From positions 16,480,075-16,544,074 of the forward strand of contig NC_026658.2 of assembly GCF_000004075.3 (NCBI RefSeq): a stretch of DNA of 64,000 nucleotides. Direction: 5' to 3'. Under the pieces are notes generated by a model. The model was not told the origin of the DNA. It saw nothing but the letters and a program-made list of their open reading frames with translations, and did not search any database. Positions 40,401 to 52,624 of this stretch are shown here, in pieces; position 1 is the first letter of the stretch, and each line of letters opens with the position of its first letter. The position numbers and the translations under genes were made by a program. The stretch is from Cucumis sativus. Lineage: Eukaryota > Streptophyta > Magnoliopsida > Cucurbitales > Cucurbitaceae.

Positions 40401-42812
40401 GTCAGTCCATATATTAAAACATAGTAAAATTGGACTCAAAATTTATGGGAACAATAGGTATCACGTATCAGGAGCCAGTTACCAATGAAGACCATTCCAG
40501 CCACTTAAACCTGTACTAACAAAGTAAAATTGGACTCAAAATTAGGCAAAAACAGTAAATACCTCCTGAGGAAGACCATTCCAGCCACTCAAACCTGTAC
40601 TACTGACATTAGTCATAAGGTTTGAAGAAGCCATTGGACTAGGGCTTCTATGCCGAAGCCTATCAAGGTCGCAGAAACCTTGGTTGGACATCATTCCAGA
40701 AACCCGCAATATTTCTGCATTTAGAGAGCATATAATGAGAAGTTGCTGACAGAATTGAAAAGTAGAAATATATAGAAAGGAAGATATAGAAGTATATTTG
40801 GGCATTAAGTAGAGAGAAAAATGCTTATAGAAAAAACTGCAGTCTATAACAAGATCAATTTGGAAGGGCAAAAATATCTTAACCACTCAGACAGGATGAA
40901 GGTTCATCAACACACTTTGGCAATTTAAATGGAGGTTGAAACTTGAGCCTTGGAACATTACATGACTATCACATGGTAAAGACTCCAAGGAGAACTCCTG
41001 AAGTTCAAATAGCACTAAAGTCATAACCTTAGAACTCAAGAATCCAGAGGAACAACCTAAAGAACAGATCCTAATCGAGGAAACTCATATAGGAGAATGA
41101 CTAAAACCACCATGTTTTTCGCACATTGATTTGTAAAACTACGACATATCTTTGTGACCTTGAACAAAACCTTCACTTGAAAAGCTTTTCCACAATAACA
41201 TCCAGCCGTCAATTCTCCTGTCACAGACCAAGGTATTATGACTGACTGAAAAATAACAGGTTGTCACCACGAGATTACAGCATGACCCAAATGATGAATT
41301 AGAATTTCGACTACTGTTTGGCTGTTAGTAGCATTCTAAATCAAACTTGATGACCTAACCTTCAATTTGAATAGGCTCCAATTACAGTAATGAGAAAGCA
41401 ATTACAATAACTCGAAAGGCTTGAAAATTGCTTTCTCATTACTGTATCGACATGGTTTTTAGTTTTTCAATGGTCTAGTGGTTCATGGCGATGATACCCC
41501 GGTGGAGATTTTTGTAAAAATAAATTAGAACAAAAGAAATTGCAAATTATAAGAAGAAAATTCTACTAGAATGGATATGCATAAACAAGTGGGACGTCAT
41601 ATGCTAGAAGAATTAAGCACCCTACAGACGTATGCTGAGTATAAAACCAATTAGAAGAGCAAGGAAAACACCACATGTCAAAACAAAAGTTACCAATATG
41701 CAAATGTCTGCTTGGTTTAAAAACGTGAAAGTTAATAAGATTAAATTGACATTTCCCAACAAATATACACTCAAGCCCAGTATCTCAAGCACTCTAGCAT
41801 GAACAAGCTCGATAGATAATGTCCTCACTCACTGATTTGAATTTCCTGCACCTAATTTCGAAAAGGATATGCATTTGATAACATTTTTTATCATATGTAT
41901 ATCATATGTATTTCTTAGTTTTTGTTTTATAAAACATTAACTTGACGGAAATGTTTTTTTTTTTTTTTCCAAATGAAGGACTTATTAAATATAAAACTAA
42001 AGAAATACCCCATTCTAATATTTAAAAATATGTTTTCCAATGATATTTTCAAGGGAAATTGGTAACTTTTTATAGTATACTACTAAAGTAGAACAAGAAA
42101 TTAAAAGAAACACTTCTACCTTTTCTAAGTAACGAAGGAGAGAAAAAACAAAGAATTGAAGAAAGATAAGAAGTAATTGCCAACACACACATCTTTCTTT
42201 CTTCAGCACATAATGAAAACAAGATACAAACAAACTTAGAAGGCAGATGAATCATTACTCAAGCCACCCCCCAAACAAATCCCAAGTAAAAAATGTGAAA
42301 GAATTTATCCTTGACTGTATGCACAATTCAACAGTCAAACTCAAGGGCAAAAACAACAATCGCTGTGAAGACTGAAGAGGAAAAGGAAAATTCCCTATCA
42401 GCTTCCCCGATCTAAACACACACATATACATCACCACAGCAATTAAACACTTAAAGAAAGTCAAGAACACCAAAAAATCATAGAAGAACAATACCTTGAT
42501 TCAAAAGTCGGCCGCAGATCGGAAGAACTTGCATGAAGGGGCCGAACTTCTGATGCTCCGCTAGTAGCTCCGACAAGTACTGACTAAAGATTAAATAACA
42601 AAGAACCAAAGGGGGATTGATTTTCAACGATTAATCAACTTTTTGTCGAGTTAAGTAAACTTCAAAAATCCTAAATTAAACAAAAGAACAGGAAATGCGA
42701 AATTCTGGGAAGTGGGTTATCAGAAGGGATACCTGTCGACATCGGGAGTAGTTCTGATGTGAGGAGAAGCAGTCCTTGCAGGGGAGAAGTTGGTACTGTA
42801 CATACCGGACAT
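37422..42812 (-). CDS. STAR-type KH domain RNA-binding protein (At3g08620 / SPIN1-like)
   Basis: Seven exons on the minus strand, 42812-42733, 42583-42495, 40714-40563, 39077-38961, 38840-38724, 38529-38386 and 37568-37422, join in phase to 281 residues. The N-terminal STAR homology part contains [20 protein letters not shown]. The single KH domain runs from about residue 131 to 230, with the RNA-contacting GxxG loop as G155-PRG and the string [15 protein letters not shown]. The C-terminal part has [14 protein letters not shown] and a tail KRAKTGR, a likely nuclear signal. Relatives (quaking/Sam68-like, rice SPIN1) bind RNA in the nucleus and influence splicing, floral timing or defence. Target RNAs are unknown. 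Introns 2 and 3 are long (1.8 and 1.5 kb) and carry local duplications and a hairpin listed separately. Confidence 0.95.
38123..38278. repeat. Diverged tandem duplication in KH intron 6
   Basis: CCCTAACAATCACTTTGGT with flanking CAAGTG occurs at 38123-38156 and 38244-38278 (about 121 bp apart), and CTCTCGAG precedes the first and lies between the two copies. This looks like two copies of an intronic unit. Confidence 0.6.
39144..39226. repeat. Two-copy 48-bp tandem repeat in KH intron 3
   Basis: GATAGAATTCTATATGAATA opens both copies (39144 and 39192). The 35-bp similarity continues through GGAC.GGAAG or its variant with only a few changes. Confidence 0.8.
40422..40603 (-). repeat. Partial duplication of KH exon 3 and its flank
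   Basis: About 33 bp of the 3' part of exon 3 (40571-40603) has a near-identical copy in the downstream intron at 40487-40519 (one mismatch near its middle). The adjacent string AGTAAAATTGGACTCAAAA is also repeated (40422 and 40523). The copy has lost the authentic donor: where the exon reads CTCAGGAG/GTATTT the copy reads ATTG/GTAACT. It does not disturb the reading frame of the main transcript. Confidence 0.8.
41383..41446. repeat. Perfect 21-bp inverted repeat (hairpin) in KH intron 2
   Basis: 41383-41403 and 41426-41446 are exact reverse complements, separated by a 22-nt loop. Transcription in either direction would give a perfect 21-bp stem-loop. No coding content. Confidence 0.9.
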
Positions 42813-44282
42813 AGCTGTAAGCTATTGAACTATGAGCTGAAATGGATGTTCCAAGAATTGGGGGATTGGAAAGTTGCAGTGGGGTTTTGGAGATGAAGGC
42901 GAGCGGATGTCGCCGGAGAAGATGGTGGATAAGGACAACTCCGACGAGGGAGGCGGGGGCGGAGCTAAGGAGTAAAAGGGTGGAAGCTGAAATGAGGAAA
43001 ATCTATGATTGTAAATGGTCGTCGTTTTCTTTTCTTTTTAATTTCTTTTTCCTTTTTTTTCTTTTTCTTCTGTGAAATTTCTCTTTAATATTTAGGGTTT
43101 TTCTTTTTCCTCTTCTAAGTTCTAAATTAGGTTTTCTTTTTAAATCTTATGCAAAGTAAAGTATATTATAGAAGTGGGTGAAATAAAGGAAGTTAAATTC
43201 ACATTTAGTAAACTTATGAAATGATGTTAAATTAAAAGGAAAAATATCAAAATGTTTTTTATTTATTCCAATAAAGTAGGAGAGGTAAATTCATATCGGA
43301 CTTTAGATAACAGAACAGTATATTTGTATCTAAATCATTAAATTTTTTATTTTTGTACAGACATATTCCAATTTTAAAAAGTACGATATGTTTGTAAATT
43401 AAAAAATTTGTAAACACGAAAACTTTTAATATCGTATCTAATATGCATTTAATTTTTTATATATTTTAACTTTTATGAATTTAAAAGGAGCATTTTCAAA
43501 CTAACTAATGTATTTGTAAAAATTTCAAATGTATCATGTAGCTATCAATATCTCTAGTTTAAAATTTGAGTTTTTGTCATATTTTATAAATAGTTTCAAT
43601 AATTTTGTTATTTACGATTATTTTTTATTTAAAAATAAAATTTTTATGTTTTAAGAATGTATTAGACATAAAATTCATTTTTATTTTTATATGTTATAGA
43701 TTTGTTCATCTACTATTTGGATTTCATAATAAGAATGAAATGAATTTTAATTACAGAGGGATGTATTACACTTTCAAAAGAAATATACCATTCTTCAAAG
43801 TTGAAATTTCAAAGCCAAGTTGTAAATTAATCTTATGATATTTAAACTTTAGGAGTTTATATGCCCGTTATTCAAAGAGAGAATTGGTTCTTAGAAGACA
43901 TCTGCCCTATCCAAAATATTAATAAGAGAAAGATTTATGCCTTTATTATTCTTTTTTTAATTGATTACTATAATATTTAAATACAAACATATAATAGATG
44001 TTAATCATCAAGATTTTCGATCATAGTTATTTTTGTGTTACCTATAATATATATTAGGTTTGAAATTTCGGTAGCTTTTAAAATAATTGTAATCAATTAT
44101 ATTATCTTGAAACTTCAATTGTAGTGTGAAGTAAATTGAGATTATTGTGATTTTCTTATAAATAAAATACTCGTCAAAGTTATGATATATTAGTCACCAA
44201 AATATTTCTTTTCGATCTCGACAACACAAGAAAGTTAATCAAAAGAAAATATATATGTCCACCTTTGCGAGACACAATATTA

Positions 44283-44700
44283 TGTCAAAGCATGTTTGGT
44301 CAACGAATGAGCCACCAAATTACAACATCTAGAAGTATAACAGTAACATAATCCTCTAACATTTAACCAACTAATAAGAGAAACACTTCATCTTAAATAA
44401 CTCCAAAGGGTGAGAAAGAAAAATAGAAAAAGAAAGGGATTTAACAACACCAGCATCGTCAGATTTAATCCTAGCTAAAACCCACGAGACCAACTCCTTG
44501 GCATAGTGTAGACCTTCAAGAGAACTAGAGATCTTGTCGGCTTCAGTCACAAAGAAACCCTACGAAAAAATAATAGCAACAACAACAATATCCTCTTCCT
44601 CATTCCTCAAGATGACACTCAAGGTCGAACCCAATATGGAAAGTGGAGCATGTGACATAAACGTTAATTTTCACAAGGTTAGTTTCCATGTGAGACTCCA
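44283..44700 (-). pseudogene. Retroelement RNase H-like domain remnant
   Basis: Minus-strand translation in changing frames gives, in order, LVKINVYVTCSTFHIGFDL, RNEEEDIVVVAIIF, a stop, TEADKISSSLEGLHYAKEL, LARIKSDDAGVVKSL and, after a frameshift, NLVAHSLTKHAL. This follows the plan of the plant RVT_3/RNase H family (KINVD.A..., EA.A...GL..A.ELG, ESD...V..L, N..AH.LAK.AL), with acidic residues lost in places (KINVY). It is probably the tail end of a non-LTR element. It is broken by a stop and a frameshift and not functional. Confidence 0.65.
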
Positions 44701-45899
44701 ACGGGATAGATACAACGTAGACACCTGCCACCTCAGATTCGACACACTTTGATCCAACAAACTACGAACAGTCGTTTGTTCAGACTCACTATTGCAGCCA
44801 CAAACCTAAGTTATTAGATTGTTTTATCATTATTATTTTGTTTAAATTAGTAGGCAAACTTGTAAAAAATTGGAAAGAGATTGTGTGAACATGATAAATA
44901 ACATCGATTCTATTACAAATATTATTAAATATATGTTCATTATGTTTAGTATCGAAATGTCATGTGGTGTGTAGATCTTGGGTGAGATACTAACTTTTAT
45001 TGTCCATATAATTCATCTCATGTTTGCCAAATTTTCTATAAATAGTGGAATTTTGTGGATTTTGTAAAACATATACATATCGGTGGAAATTCTAAAGAAA
45101 TTGGAGACAATGGATTTTTTCTTTTGCAAGACATACGCGTATTCTTTTTTTTTTTTTTTTTTTTAGCTTTTCCTTATAATTTTCATGATTATAATTGCAA
45201 TTTGTGATGTAATTGCAACATAGACAATTGGGCAAATTTTTGCAAAAGAAAAAGAAAATATCAGATTTCTATACTAAAATCAACTCAATCTCTTTAGTGA
45301 TTTTAAGGCTAAAAAGATGTTGAAAAACTATAGCTTGAAGGTTCTAATTAAATAGGACATGAAATCACAGGTTGGAGATACGACGATATTCCTAACCATA
45401 TTAGACGTTTTCTTTCCAATTTTTTTCGATTCAAATAGTTTTATTCTTTTTTTTTTTTTTAATATTCTTGAATTCTTTCTTCTTCATTGTTTGATCCAAC
45501 CCTTATTGAAAGATTTTGGGTGTTAAAAACCAAACTTGACAAAGAAAAATTAAGTTGATTGAGAAGGTTGTAGTATATGAGAGATTCCTAAAGTAAACTT
45601 TAGGGTTTTGTCTTTACTTTTATTTATACTGTTACTTTACAACATTCTTAACCAAATTTTTCTTTCTACTTGAGGCTTTTATTACATTTATTCCTTTACA
45701 TCTCGTACTTGGAATCCTTCCTATTGTAAATAAGCTTGTTGATAATGTGCACTTGCGACTACAAGAATTTTGGACTCTATGACATTTGATATTGACAATG
45801 TGTCAACTTTGGGACTGTACGTAATAAGAGATGAATTTAGGGTGTTAATGGTGACTCATATTGTCTTTCTTCAAGGGAGATTGGAGAAGAAGGTGGTGG

Positions 45900-47595
45900 A
45901 AACCCTTATGCGTTGTTGGAGGGCTTGAAATAATTGACTTAAGCTCGCGAGAGTTTTTTTTAGTGTAAATCGAGATTAACGTTGAAATTATTGTTGAGAA
46001 AATACATGTATTGTGTTTTCCCTCTCTCCTTCATAGGTTATTTATGCAAAGATGAATGATTAAACGAAGACTCACTAGTTTAAGTTTTACCTTTACTATT
46101 AGTGGGCTAGGTATTTACATCTCATACAACCACAATGTTTAGTGGAATTATCTAACAAAATGTTAGATTTTTCCACTAACTTGAGTCAAAGGGCAAATTG
46201 GTCTTTTCATCATTATAGTCAAAGTCAAACTTTGACTTTTTAAGTTAAAAGTCAATTTTTTTACTTTTTACGTACTATTTTATTCCTCTTGACCAATTTC
46301 GACCTCTCGCACAAATATGCATTCATTTTTTTGAACTTCAAATCATATTTAAATCTAAAGCTGATCAAAGTTTGACTTTTCAAAGTAAAAAGTCAAACCT
46401 TTGATTTTTTACCATTTTCATCATTTTCAAGCTTTCGAATATGAATTCGCGTTCATATTTTTGGTATTCAAATCACATTTAAATATAAAACTTTATGATA
46501 ACCGATAACTATCATATACTTCAAACTATTCGAACTAATTCAACATACTATTCTAAGTTTATTTCATACGAGCTAGTAGGGGAACCTAATGAACCTATAA
46601 ATCATAGGCTTTAATGATCCAAGATTAATTGGCTAAACTCTTTTAGACTGAGCTAATCATTATTCGTTAATTAATGAATTATTCCTCTAAAGTCTTGTAA
46701 TTGCATTCCTTTCACTATATATATATTTGTACTATATTGCTCTGTGATTAGTAAGTTAATCCTTCATATAGATTGTTTTACTCTCGAGATTACGTTCTTT
46801 TTTAGTCACAAAATTACATTTTTCTTACTCCTGAGGTTACATTATGTTTCTTAAGTCCCACAGATCCACTATCGAACAATTAGTTTAAAACCTAACCTAT
46901 AAAAGAAATCCATCTCGAGCCAATGAGAAGGTGGAGCTCCTTGTTCAAGACTTGAATTCGGTGTATAAGGGAACAACCTATTTACTGACTCTAAATCGGT
47001 CAGAAGTGAATTCAGTATTGCATTATATGTCCCCAACTATCTACCCGATCTTAGCCCTAAAATAGGAGGTTTATTAGGCTAGCATTGATGAGTTGTCATC
47101 ACCTATGCATATCTAAAGATAATCTTGTATGAACAAATTGAGTTTATAATTACCTTAGGATTAAGATTAAGTTACATAGGTTATCAATAAAACAACATAG
47201 TCAGTTTTTTTACAGTAAACGGTATTATATATAAGGTAAAAATGACTATGATGCCTCCACATATGATGCCTCCACTTTCATGTCTCTACATGAATGATTC
47301 AGGATCACATCGTTTGTACTAACTACAAAGCGAGTTGAATCTGTAGTGTCCCCATAATAAGGTATCCAACCTTAGATTACTTAGACTATTATTTGAACTT
47401 GATCTATGTTTATATCTTAACCTAAAGTTCAAGTCTACACAAGATAACCTTAAGACATTAGTTTATTAGATTCAAGATTATAGTATTCGTTTTCACTAAT
47501 AAGTCTTCAATAATTCCTTTATTGAATAAAATATGATTTAAAATTACAAACAACGAGTTTTATGTCATAAATTCCAATACATTTGGTTTATCATT
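45900..47595. repeat. Non-coding repeat-derived block (probable LTR-element remains)
   Basis: About 1.7 kb with a more even base mix than its surroundings and no reading frame. It contains an imperfect two-copy repeat: 46216-46359 and 46360-46490 share the order 'TCAAAG..TTTGACTTTT', 'AGTCAA', 'CGT..ATTT..', 'TTCAAATCA.ATTTAAAT'. Strings such as GATAAGGTATCCAACCTT-like and AATTACAAACAACGAGTTTT look familiar from cucurbit LTR-element ends, but no terminal repeat pair was proved. Confidence 0.4.
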
Positions 47596-48480
47596 AAATG
47601 TTTTGTTTAAAATAAGATCATAGATTATTATTATTATAATGCTTAAACCGTATTTAAAAATGCCTTTGAAAATTTTCAATTATTTAAAATATGTTGTACT
47701 CTTAAAAGTTTCAATATTCCCTCTAGAAATTCTCGTAAACTTTTCAAAACTATTTTTGGAACGACATTCTTTATAATTTCGATAGGACAATGTGAATTGA
47801 AATGGTGGGGTGAGGTGAGGTGGTGACCTAAATTGTGTAAAAATTCCAAATTTTATATTCTAAATCAACTGCACAAAACCTTTCATGTTCCAATATTTTG
47901 GGTTAAAATTCTAAAGGAATTTTCACTGTGAAAGATCAAAGAAAATATTGCTATTGATGCCAACAACAAATTTTACATATAGTTTAATTCTAATTCGTGT
48001 AATATATTGACGTACATGTCTATGATATGATCATACAAATTTTATCTACTTTAACATTCAAGTTTCCATTTTTCGTTTTTGTTTTAAGAAAATGTTAAAT
48101 ATCCCATCTCAAACTCACATATTATTATTATATATTATAATAAATTATAAATATGTTTTAAAAAAAATCCTAAATCATAACTTTTCATCTAATAAACAAA
48201 CACCTTTTAACAACACACAAAATCGTTAAAAGACTAAACGAGTTTATTCATGTTTAAAATGTGTGATAATGATAAAACCTAAAGAATCTGATAAATAGTT
48301 TGGTACAATAATTATAAATATTTTATTATCTATTATTAATGGACATAGGTAAGTATGGATACATTTTTATTGATACAAGATATTTTTAACAGTTTTGTTA
48401 TTTAGACGGAAGTTGTAAAAGATTTTGTTAATATTTCAAGTTTATAGACATTTTCAAGTAAATTAATTTATGTATATGGA

Positions 48481-48482
<2 letters not shown>

Positions 48483-48520
<38 letters not shown>
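48483..48520. repeat. AT dinucleotide microsatellite, 19 units
   Basis: Uninterrupted (AT)19 in intergenic DNA. Confidence 0.95.
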
Positions 48521-48528
<8 letters not shown>

Positions 48529-50517
48529 GTTAAATTTGAGAGATAAGGGAGCAAGAAGGTTTTTTATTTTTTTTTAAAGAAAATGGTTAGTCGGTGGTTT
48601 AAAAAAATTGTGGCCGTTCATTTCCTTTTTAATTCTCTTATAAATTTACGGTTGTAATAAATGTTAGGAAGAGAAACGTATTTATTAATTATCCTTCTCT
48701 AAGTGTGTCGGATGGACGACACGTGTACCCCATGCACTCTTTGGAAGTTGCGTCTGAGTACAGTGGATGTCTTATTTGCAAATATTGCAACGTGAAAGGG
48801 TCTGTTTGTAAATAAATCTAGTCTTAGACCCTACATGGAGAATAAGACAAAACTGTCCCAACTGTTTTAAAATATAATTATATTGAATGTTTAATTTATA
48901 AATCTTCCAGAGGGAAGATGGAGTGTTCAACAAAATCGATCAACTCAAATTTATTATTAACATTTATTTAGTTTTAATTTCGTTGATATTTTAAAATATT
49001 TTATACTTCAATAATAACTTCTAAAACTAAATTTTTAGTAAATTCCGATACACAATTCAACATAATTATATCAAAATTTTAAAATATTGATGTTTTAGTT
49101 GTTTTCAGAACAAAAAAAAATTAAATAAATTACTCGAGTAACCCAACCTAATATTTTCACGATTGGGTTGGGTTCATTTTTTAATAACGAATATTTGAAT
49201 CTAAAAAGTCTTCTCCATAAACCAATCCAATTTAACCTACAAACATTAAATGTGAGGTTTTTTAGCTCGTTCATGATTGATGACTATGCCATCATAAAAG
49301 TATGATTCACTCGTATGTACAGTAGTCCTAACATGATCTCAATTGGGGTCTCCATTTATATTCTTGGAAAAATCATAACAACAAAAGGAAGCTCACGTTA
49401 AGGTCATATGTCCATCCCTAATGTGATAAACTTATATGATACCTCACATGAAATAAAATCTAACAAATTGTGATTTTGATAAACTATGATAATATATATA
49501 TAACGCTTGTAATGTTCGATTCTGATTGTTGTTTCGTTTTTAACGTGATGAATTGTAAAAACATTAGTGTGATCTAATGTAATTGTCAACAACATTTAAT
49601 AGATTTTGTCTCGTAAAACAATCACCTTTTTTAATTTTCTTTTAAGACTTCTTATGAAATATTTGAACTCAAAACCTCTTTTATTGGAAACATACAGAGA
49701 TGCTAGTTGAAGTGAGCTCACGTTGGCTTAACCATCTTTTTTGGCTGCATCTAAAATTGCATCCTAGACGAGATCATCCACATAAGTTTTCTTTAAAATA
49801 TTAATAAATTTCAATTAACGAGGATAATATAAAATTATTGGCGCACTCAAAAATTTACATGTGGAATATTTATTTCTTTAAATCGAAATCAACAAAATTG
49901 ATAGACAATATTAAAATTATTTCCAAAAGACACCATATAAAATGGGATGGAAATCATATAAAACAGTATGTGTATTATATGAATTAGGAGTATTTTTTTT
50001 TTAAGGTTTAGAGTATATATTTTTAGCATATTTGAAAACAAATTACTACGTTCATCCAAAACTATTGATTAAAATGTGTTTTACAATCGAAAACGGATAT
50101 TGGAAAAATATAATATTAAAATAAAATATAATATAAATAAAAAATAAAAAAATAGTTAGGAAAACAAAAATCTCAAATTTATTCACTTTCATTCATTTAT
50201 TTGGATTTCTCTTCGATGCTAGTGTGTCGTTACAAATCAACCAAAGTGACAAGTAGGTGGTAGATATTGATCACTAAGAGTATATGGATGCTTGACAAAT
50301 TCATAATAAAGGTGACTTTATTTGGACGAACACCTCTATATTTATCTAATATTTATAGTACTTTTACTATTTTCTTTATTGAAGGGTACTGTTTAAAAAA
50401 TTAAAAAGTTCAAAAGAGCAATTTTTTGAAATGTATTTTCTATAGTTAAGGCTTAAATCAATCTAATATGAAGAAGTAGAAGAAAAAATACAAAGTAATT
50501 GGGTCGTTCCCAAAGAG

Positions 50518-50577
50518 TGGCCCATATTTAATTAGGCCTTCAAACACGTCGAATACAAGCCCAATAGAAGGCCCATG
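50518..50577 (+). promoter_or_regulatory. Site II-like promoter elements upstream of the complex I gene
   Basis: Two GGCCCAT motifs (50519-50525 and 50570-50576; reverse complement ATGGGCC) lie 80-140 bp upstream of the start codon, with a related AGCCCAA at 50559-50565 between them. TGGGCC/T 'site II' elements, bound by TCP factors, are known to be enriched in promoters of plant nuclear genes for respiratory-chain and ribosomal proteins. Confidence 0.6.
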
Positions 50578-50654
50578 AGCCAAGCGAGATATATCGTCGA
50601 GCTCTGTGTACCCATCGGAGAAAGCTTGAGAGATTTTCAAAGGCAGAGAGAAAA

Positions 50655-50995
50655 ATGGCAGGATGGAGATGGCTGGAAGCGGCACTTCCTCTCGGAATTA
50701 TCGCCGGAATGCTTTGTGTAATGGGTAATGCTCAATATTACATTCACAAAGCCGCCCATGGCCGGGTAATTTCCTTTCTATTGCTTTCGATTTCAGCGTT
50801 TTCCCCTCTTCTTTGCTCAGTGGATCTTCTTTCTCAAAGTTCCGATCAACGATCTCTGTAATTAGTCTCTGGATTTTATTTATGTGGTTTTTGTTTTTGT
50901 AGCCTAAGCACATCGGTAATGATATGTGGGATGTTGCCATGGAACGCCGGGACAAGAAACTTGTTGAGAATTTATCCGCCGCTTCTCATAGTTGA
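50655..50995 (+). CDS. NDUFA1: NADH dehydrogenase [ubiquinone] 1 alpha subcomplex subunit 1 (NDUFA1 / MWFE)
   Basis: Two exons, 50655-50765 and 50903-50995, give 67 residues, the usual size for plant MWFE subunits. The N-terminus MAGWRWLEAALPLGIIAGM carries one transmembrane helix that continues to about residue 25. The C-terminal half (HIGNDMWDVAMERRDKKLVE) is soluble and charged. MWFE is an accessory subunit of the membrane arm of mitochondrial complex I, required for assembly in other organisms. It has no cleavable presequence. The first ATG is used. The intron (50766-50902, 137 bp) splits at HGR/PKH. It lies between the KH and DUF1191 genes, matching the position of At3g08610 in Arabidopsis. 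Confidence 0.95.
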
Positions 50996-52199
50996 TTTTA
51001 TTTTCGACCTGCATCCCGGTACATGTTTATGCGACTTTATTACTATTTTTCCTGTTTTTAAAAATGTTCATCTTAGGGATATGAAACTATTAGGACGATC
51101 ATCATTCTATCTCTTGGGCTTGGAGAATGTTGAATTTTAACTGTAGTATGATTTTTTATGCAAGGCATATATAGATTTACAGTGACATTTTTTCTTTAAT
51201 TAGTTGTAGACAATTGGTAGGCACTTCTTGTATAGTTTTGTTGGGAGGGGGGGTTCCCTCTACCCCTGCCCTTAGGCTATGCTTTTGTTTTTCTTTTGCA
51301 ATATACTCCCCAATTTCTTATTAAAAAAAGAGTGTACATTCATGTTTATAAGAATTGAAACTCCATCGATAAATCCAATATACAAAAGGGTAATTAGATA
51401 ATCTCACTAACATATAAGCCTACGGAGTTGTGGAAACACATTCTCCCAAACTGGTGAGGAGATTACTAGTGATAAAACAGGAAAAGGCACCGCAAGAGCT
51501 AGTTCAGATGGTCCTTAAATTCCCAAGCTACCAAAAATTGTTTATCTGTTCCTTCAAAGGCCCTTCTTTTCTTCGTTGCAGAAATTTAGCGCTGGTTTAT
51601 GTGTTCATTTTGTTGCTATGCTATTTGAGTCCATCGTTGATAATCTGCTGTGAGTTGGTAGGGTAATTAACTATAGTCTATAGTAAAGTAACTTTTAAGC
51701 CCCTACATTTGCGATGATGTTTAGTCTAACCCCGTTGCCAAAAACTGGGCTTTAAGTTTACACTTAGTGTCAATTGTTAAAGTGACAGCTTCAGGTGATT
51801 TATTAACCAACCATGCAACTCTTGGTTTAGTTGGTTCCGTTTTGGCTAAAAGTAAAACGAAAATGAGATGGAACTCTTCAGACTGAAAATGGCGGAGGCA
51901 ATGGTGGCTTGAGTGTATGAAGTTAAGGTCAAAGGGCTAATGCATGAGAGAATTGTAAATAAGAAAGGAGGACTTGAGGGGGGGCGGGGGGCGAATTAAT
52001 AGGGAGGGAGATTGGAGGCATGGAACATGGCATGAGTGAGCTAGTGCTGGTTGAGATTTGGGAAGTGAGAGGGAGGAAAAAAACTAATATTTTGGCCAAA
52101 AAAATCTCAGTGGTTCATGAATCATGTCTATCTCTCCTTCATAGTGTATTATGTGTCAGAACCATGCTGAATCCACTGACCATCTATTTGTGCACTATT

Positions 52200-52570
52200 T
52201 TTTTGCTTCCCATTTGAATGCTCAATGATATTTTTTATGTCCTTGCATATCTTTTGGTGGTCGTTCATTTATGAGCACAAAGAAGACAGTTTGGTTGGCT
52301 ATTTTTTCAAGTTTTCTTGTGACACTTTGGGGTGATGTAACAAGTCTCTATTTAGAGGCTCTTTCTCTTCTTTTGATTCCTTTCTTGATTTGGTTCTGTC
52401 TACAACTTCTTACTGGTACAAACTGGGCATCTTTTTAAGAATCATAGTCTTTCTTTTTTAGTATCCAATTGGAAATCACTTTTGTAATCACCTTTAGGTG
52501 CATGGGTTTCTCCATATTTCATTTATTTATTCAATGTATTGTTTCTTATCTAAATAAATATATCATGGTA
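52200..52570 (+). mobile_element. LINE ORF2 C-terminal / 3'-end fragment, plus strand
   Basis: Translation gives KKTVWLAIFSSFLVTLWGD and, after a frameshift, SYWYKLGIFLRII, the pattern of the 3' end of plant LINE ORF2 (W...LW..RN..., SWCK). It ends in sequence typical of LINE 3' ends (ATTCAATGTATTGTTTCTTA followed by an A-rich stretch). Confidence 0.5.
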
Positions 52571-52624
52571 TTGGGCAAAAATACTTGATTTCATTTTCAT
52601 TTGCCACTACTTCGTGGGGACATC

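Larger units (their letters stand above)
42813..50654. other. 7.8-kb spacer with retroelement remains
   Basis: The first 200-300 bp are the KH-gene leader (minus strand). The rest is AT-rich DNA with an RNase H remnant (44283-44700), a large repeat-like non-coding block (45.9-47.6 kb), an AT microsatellite (48483-48520) and, at the right edge, the promoter of the complex I gene. No intact gene was found. Confidence 0.65.

Noticed and set aside
41455..41515. tRNA A-box-like string (TGGTCTAGTGGTT) near the intronic hairpin
   Set aside because: No B box, tail or target duplication could be found, so a SINE call is not supported.
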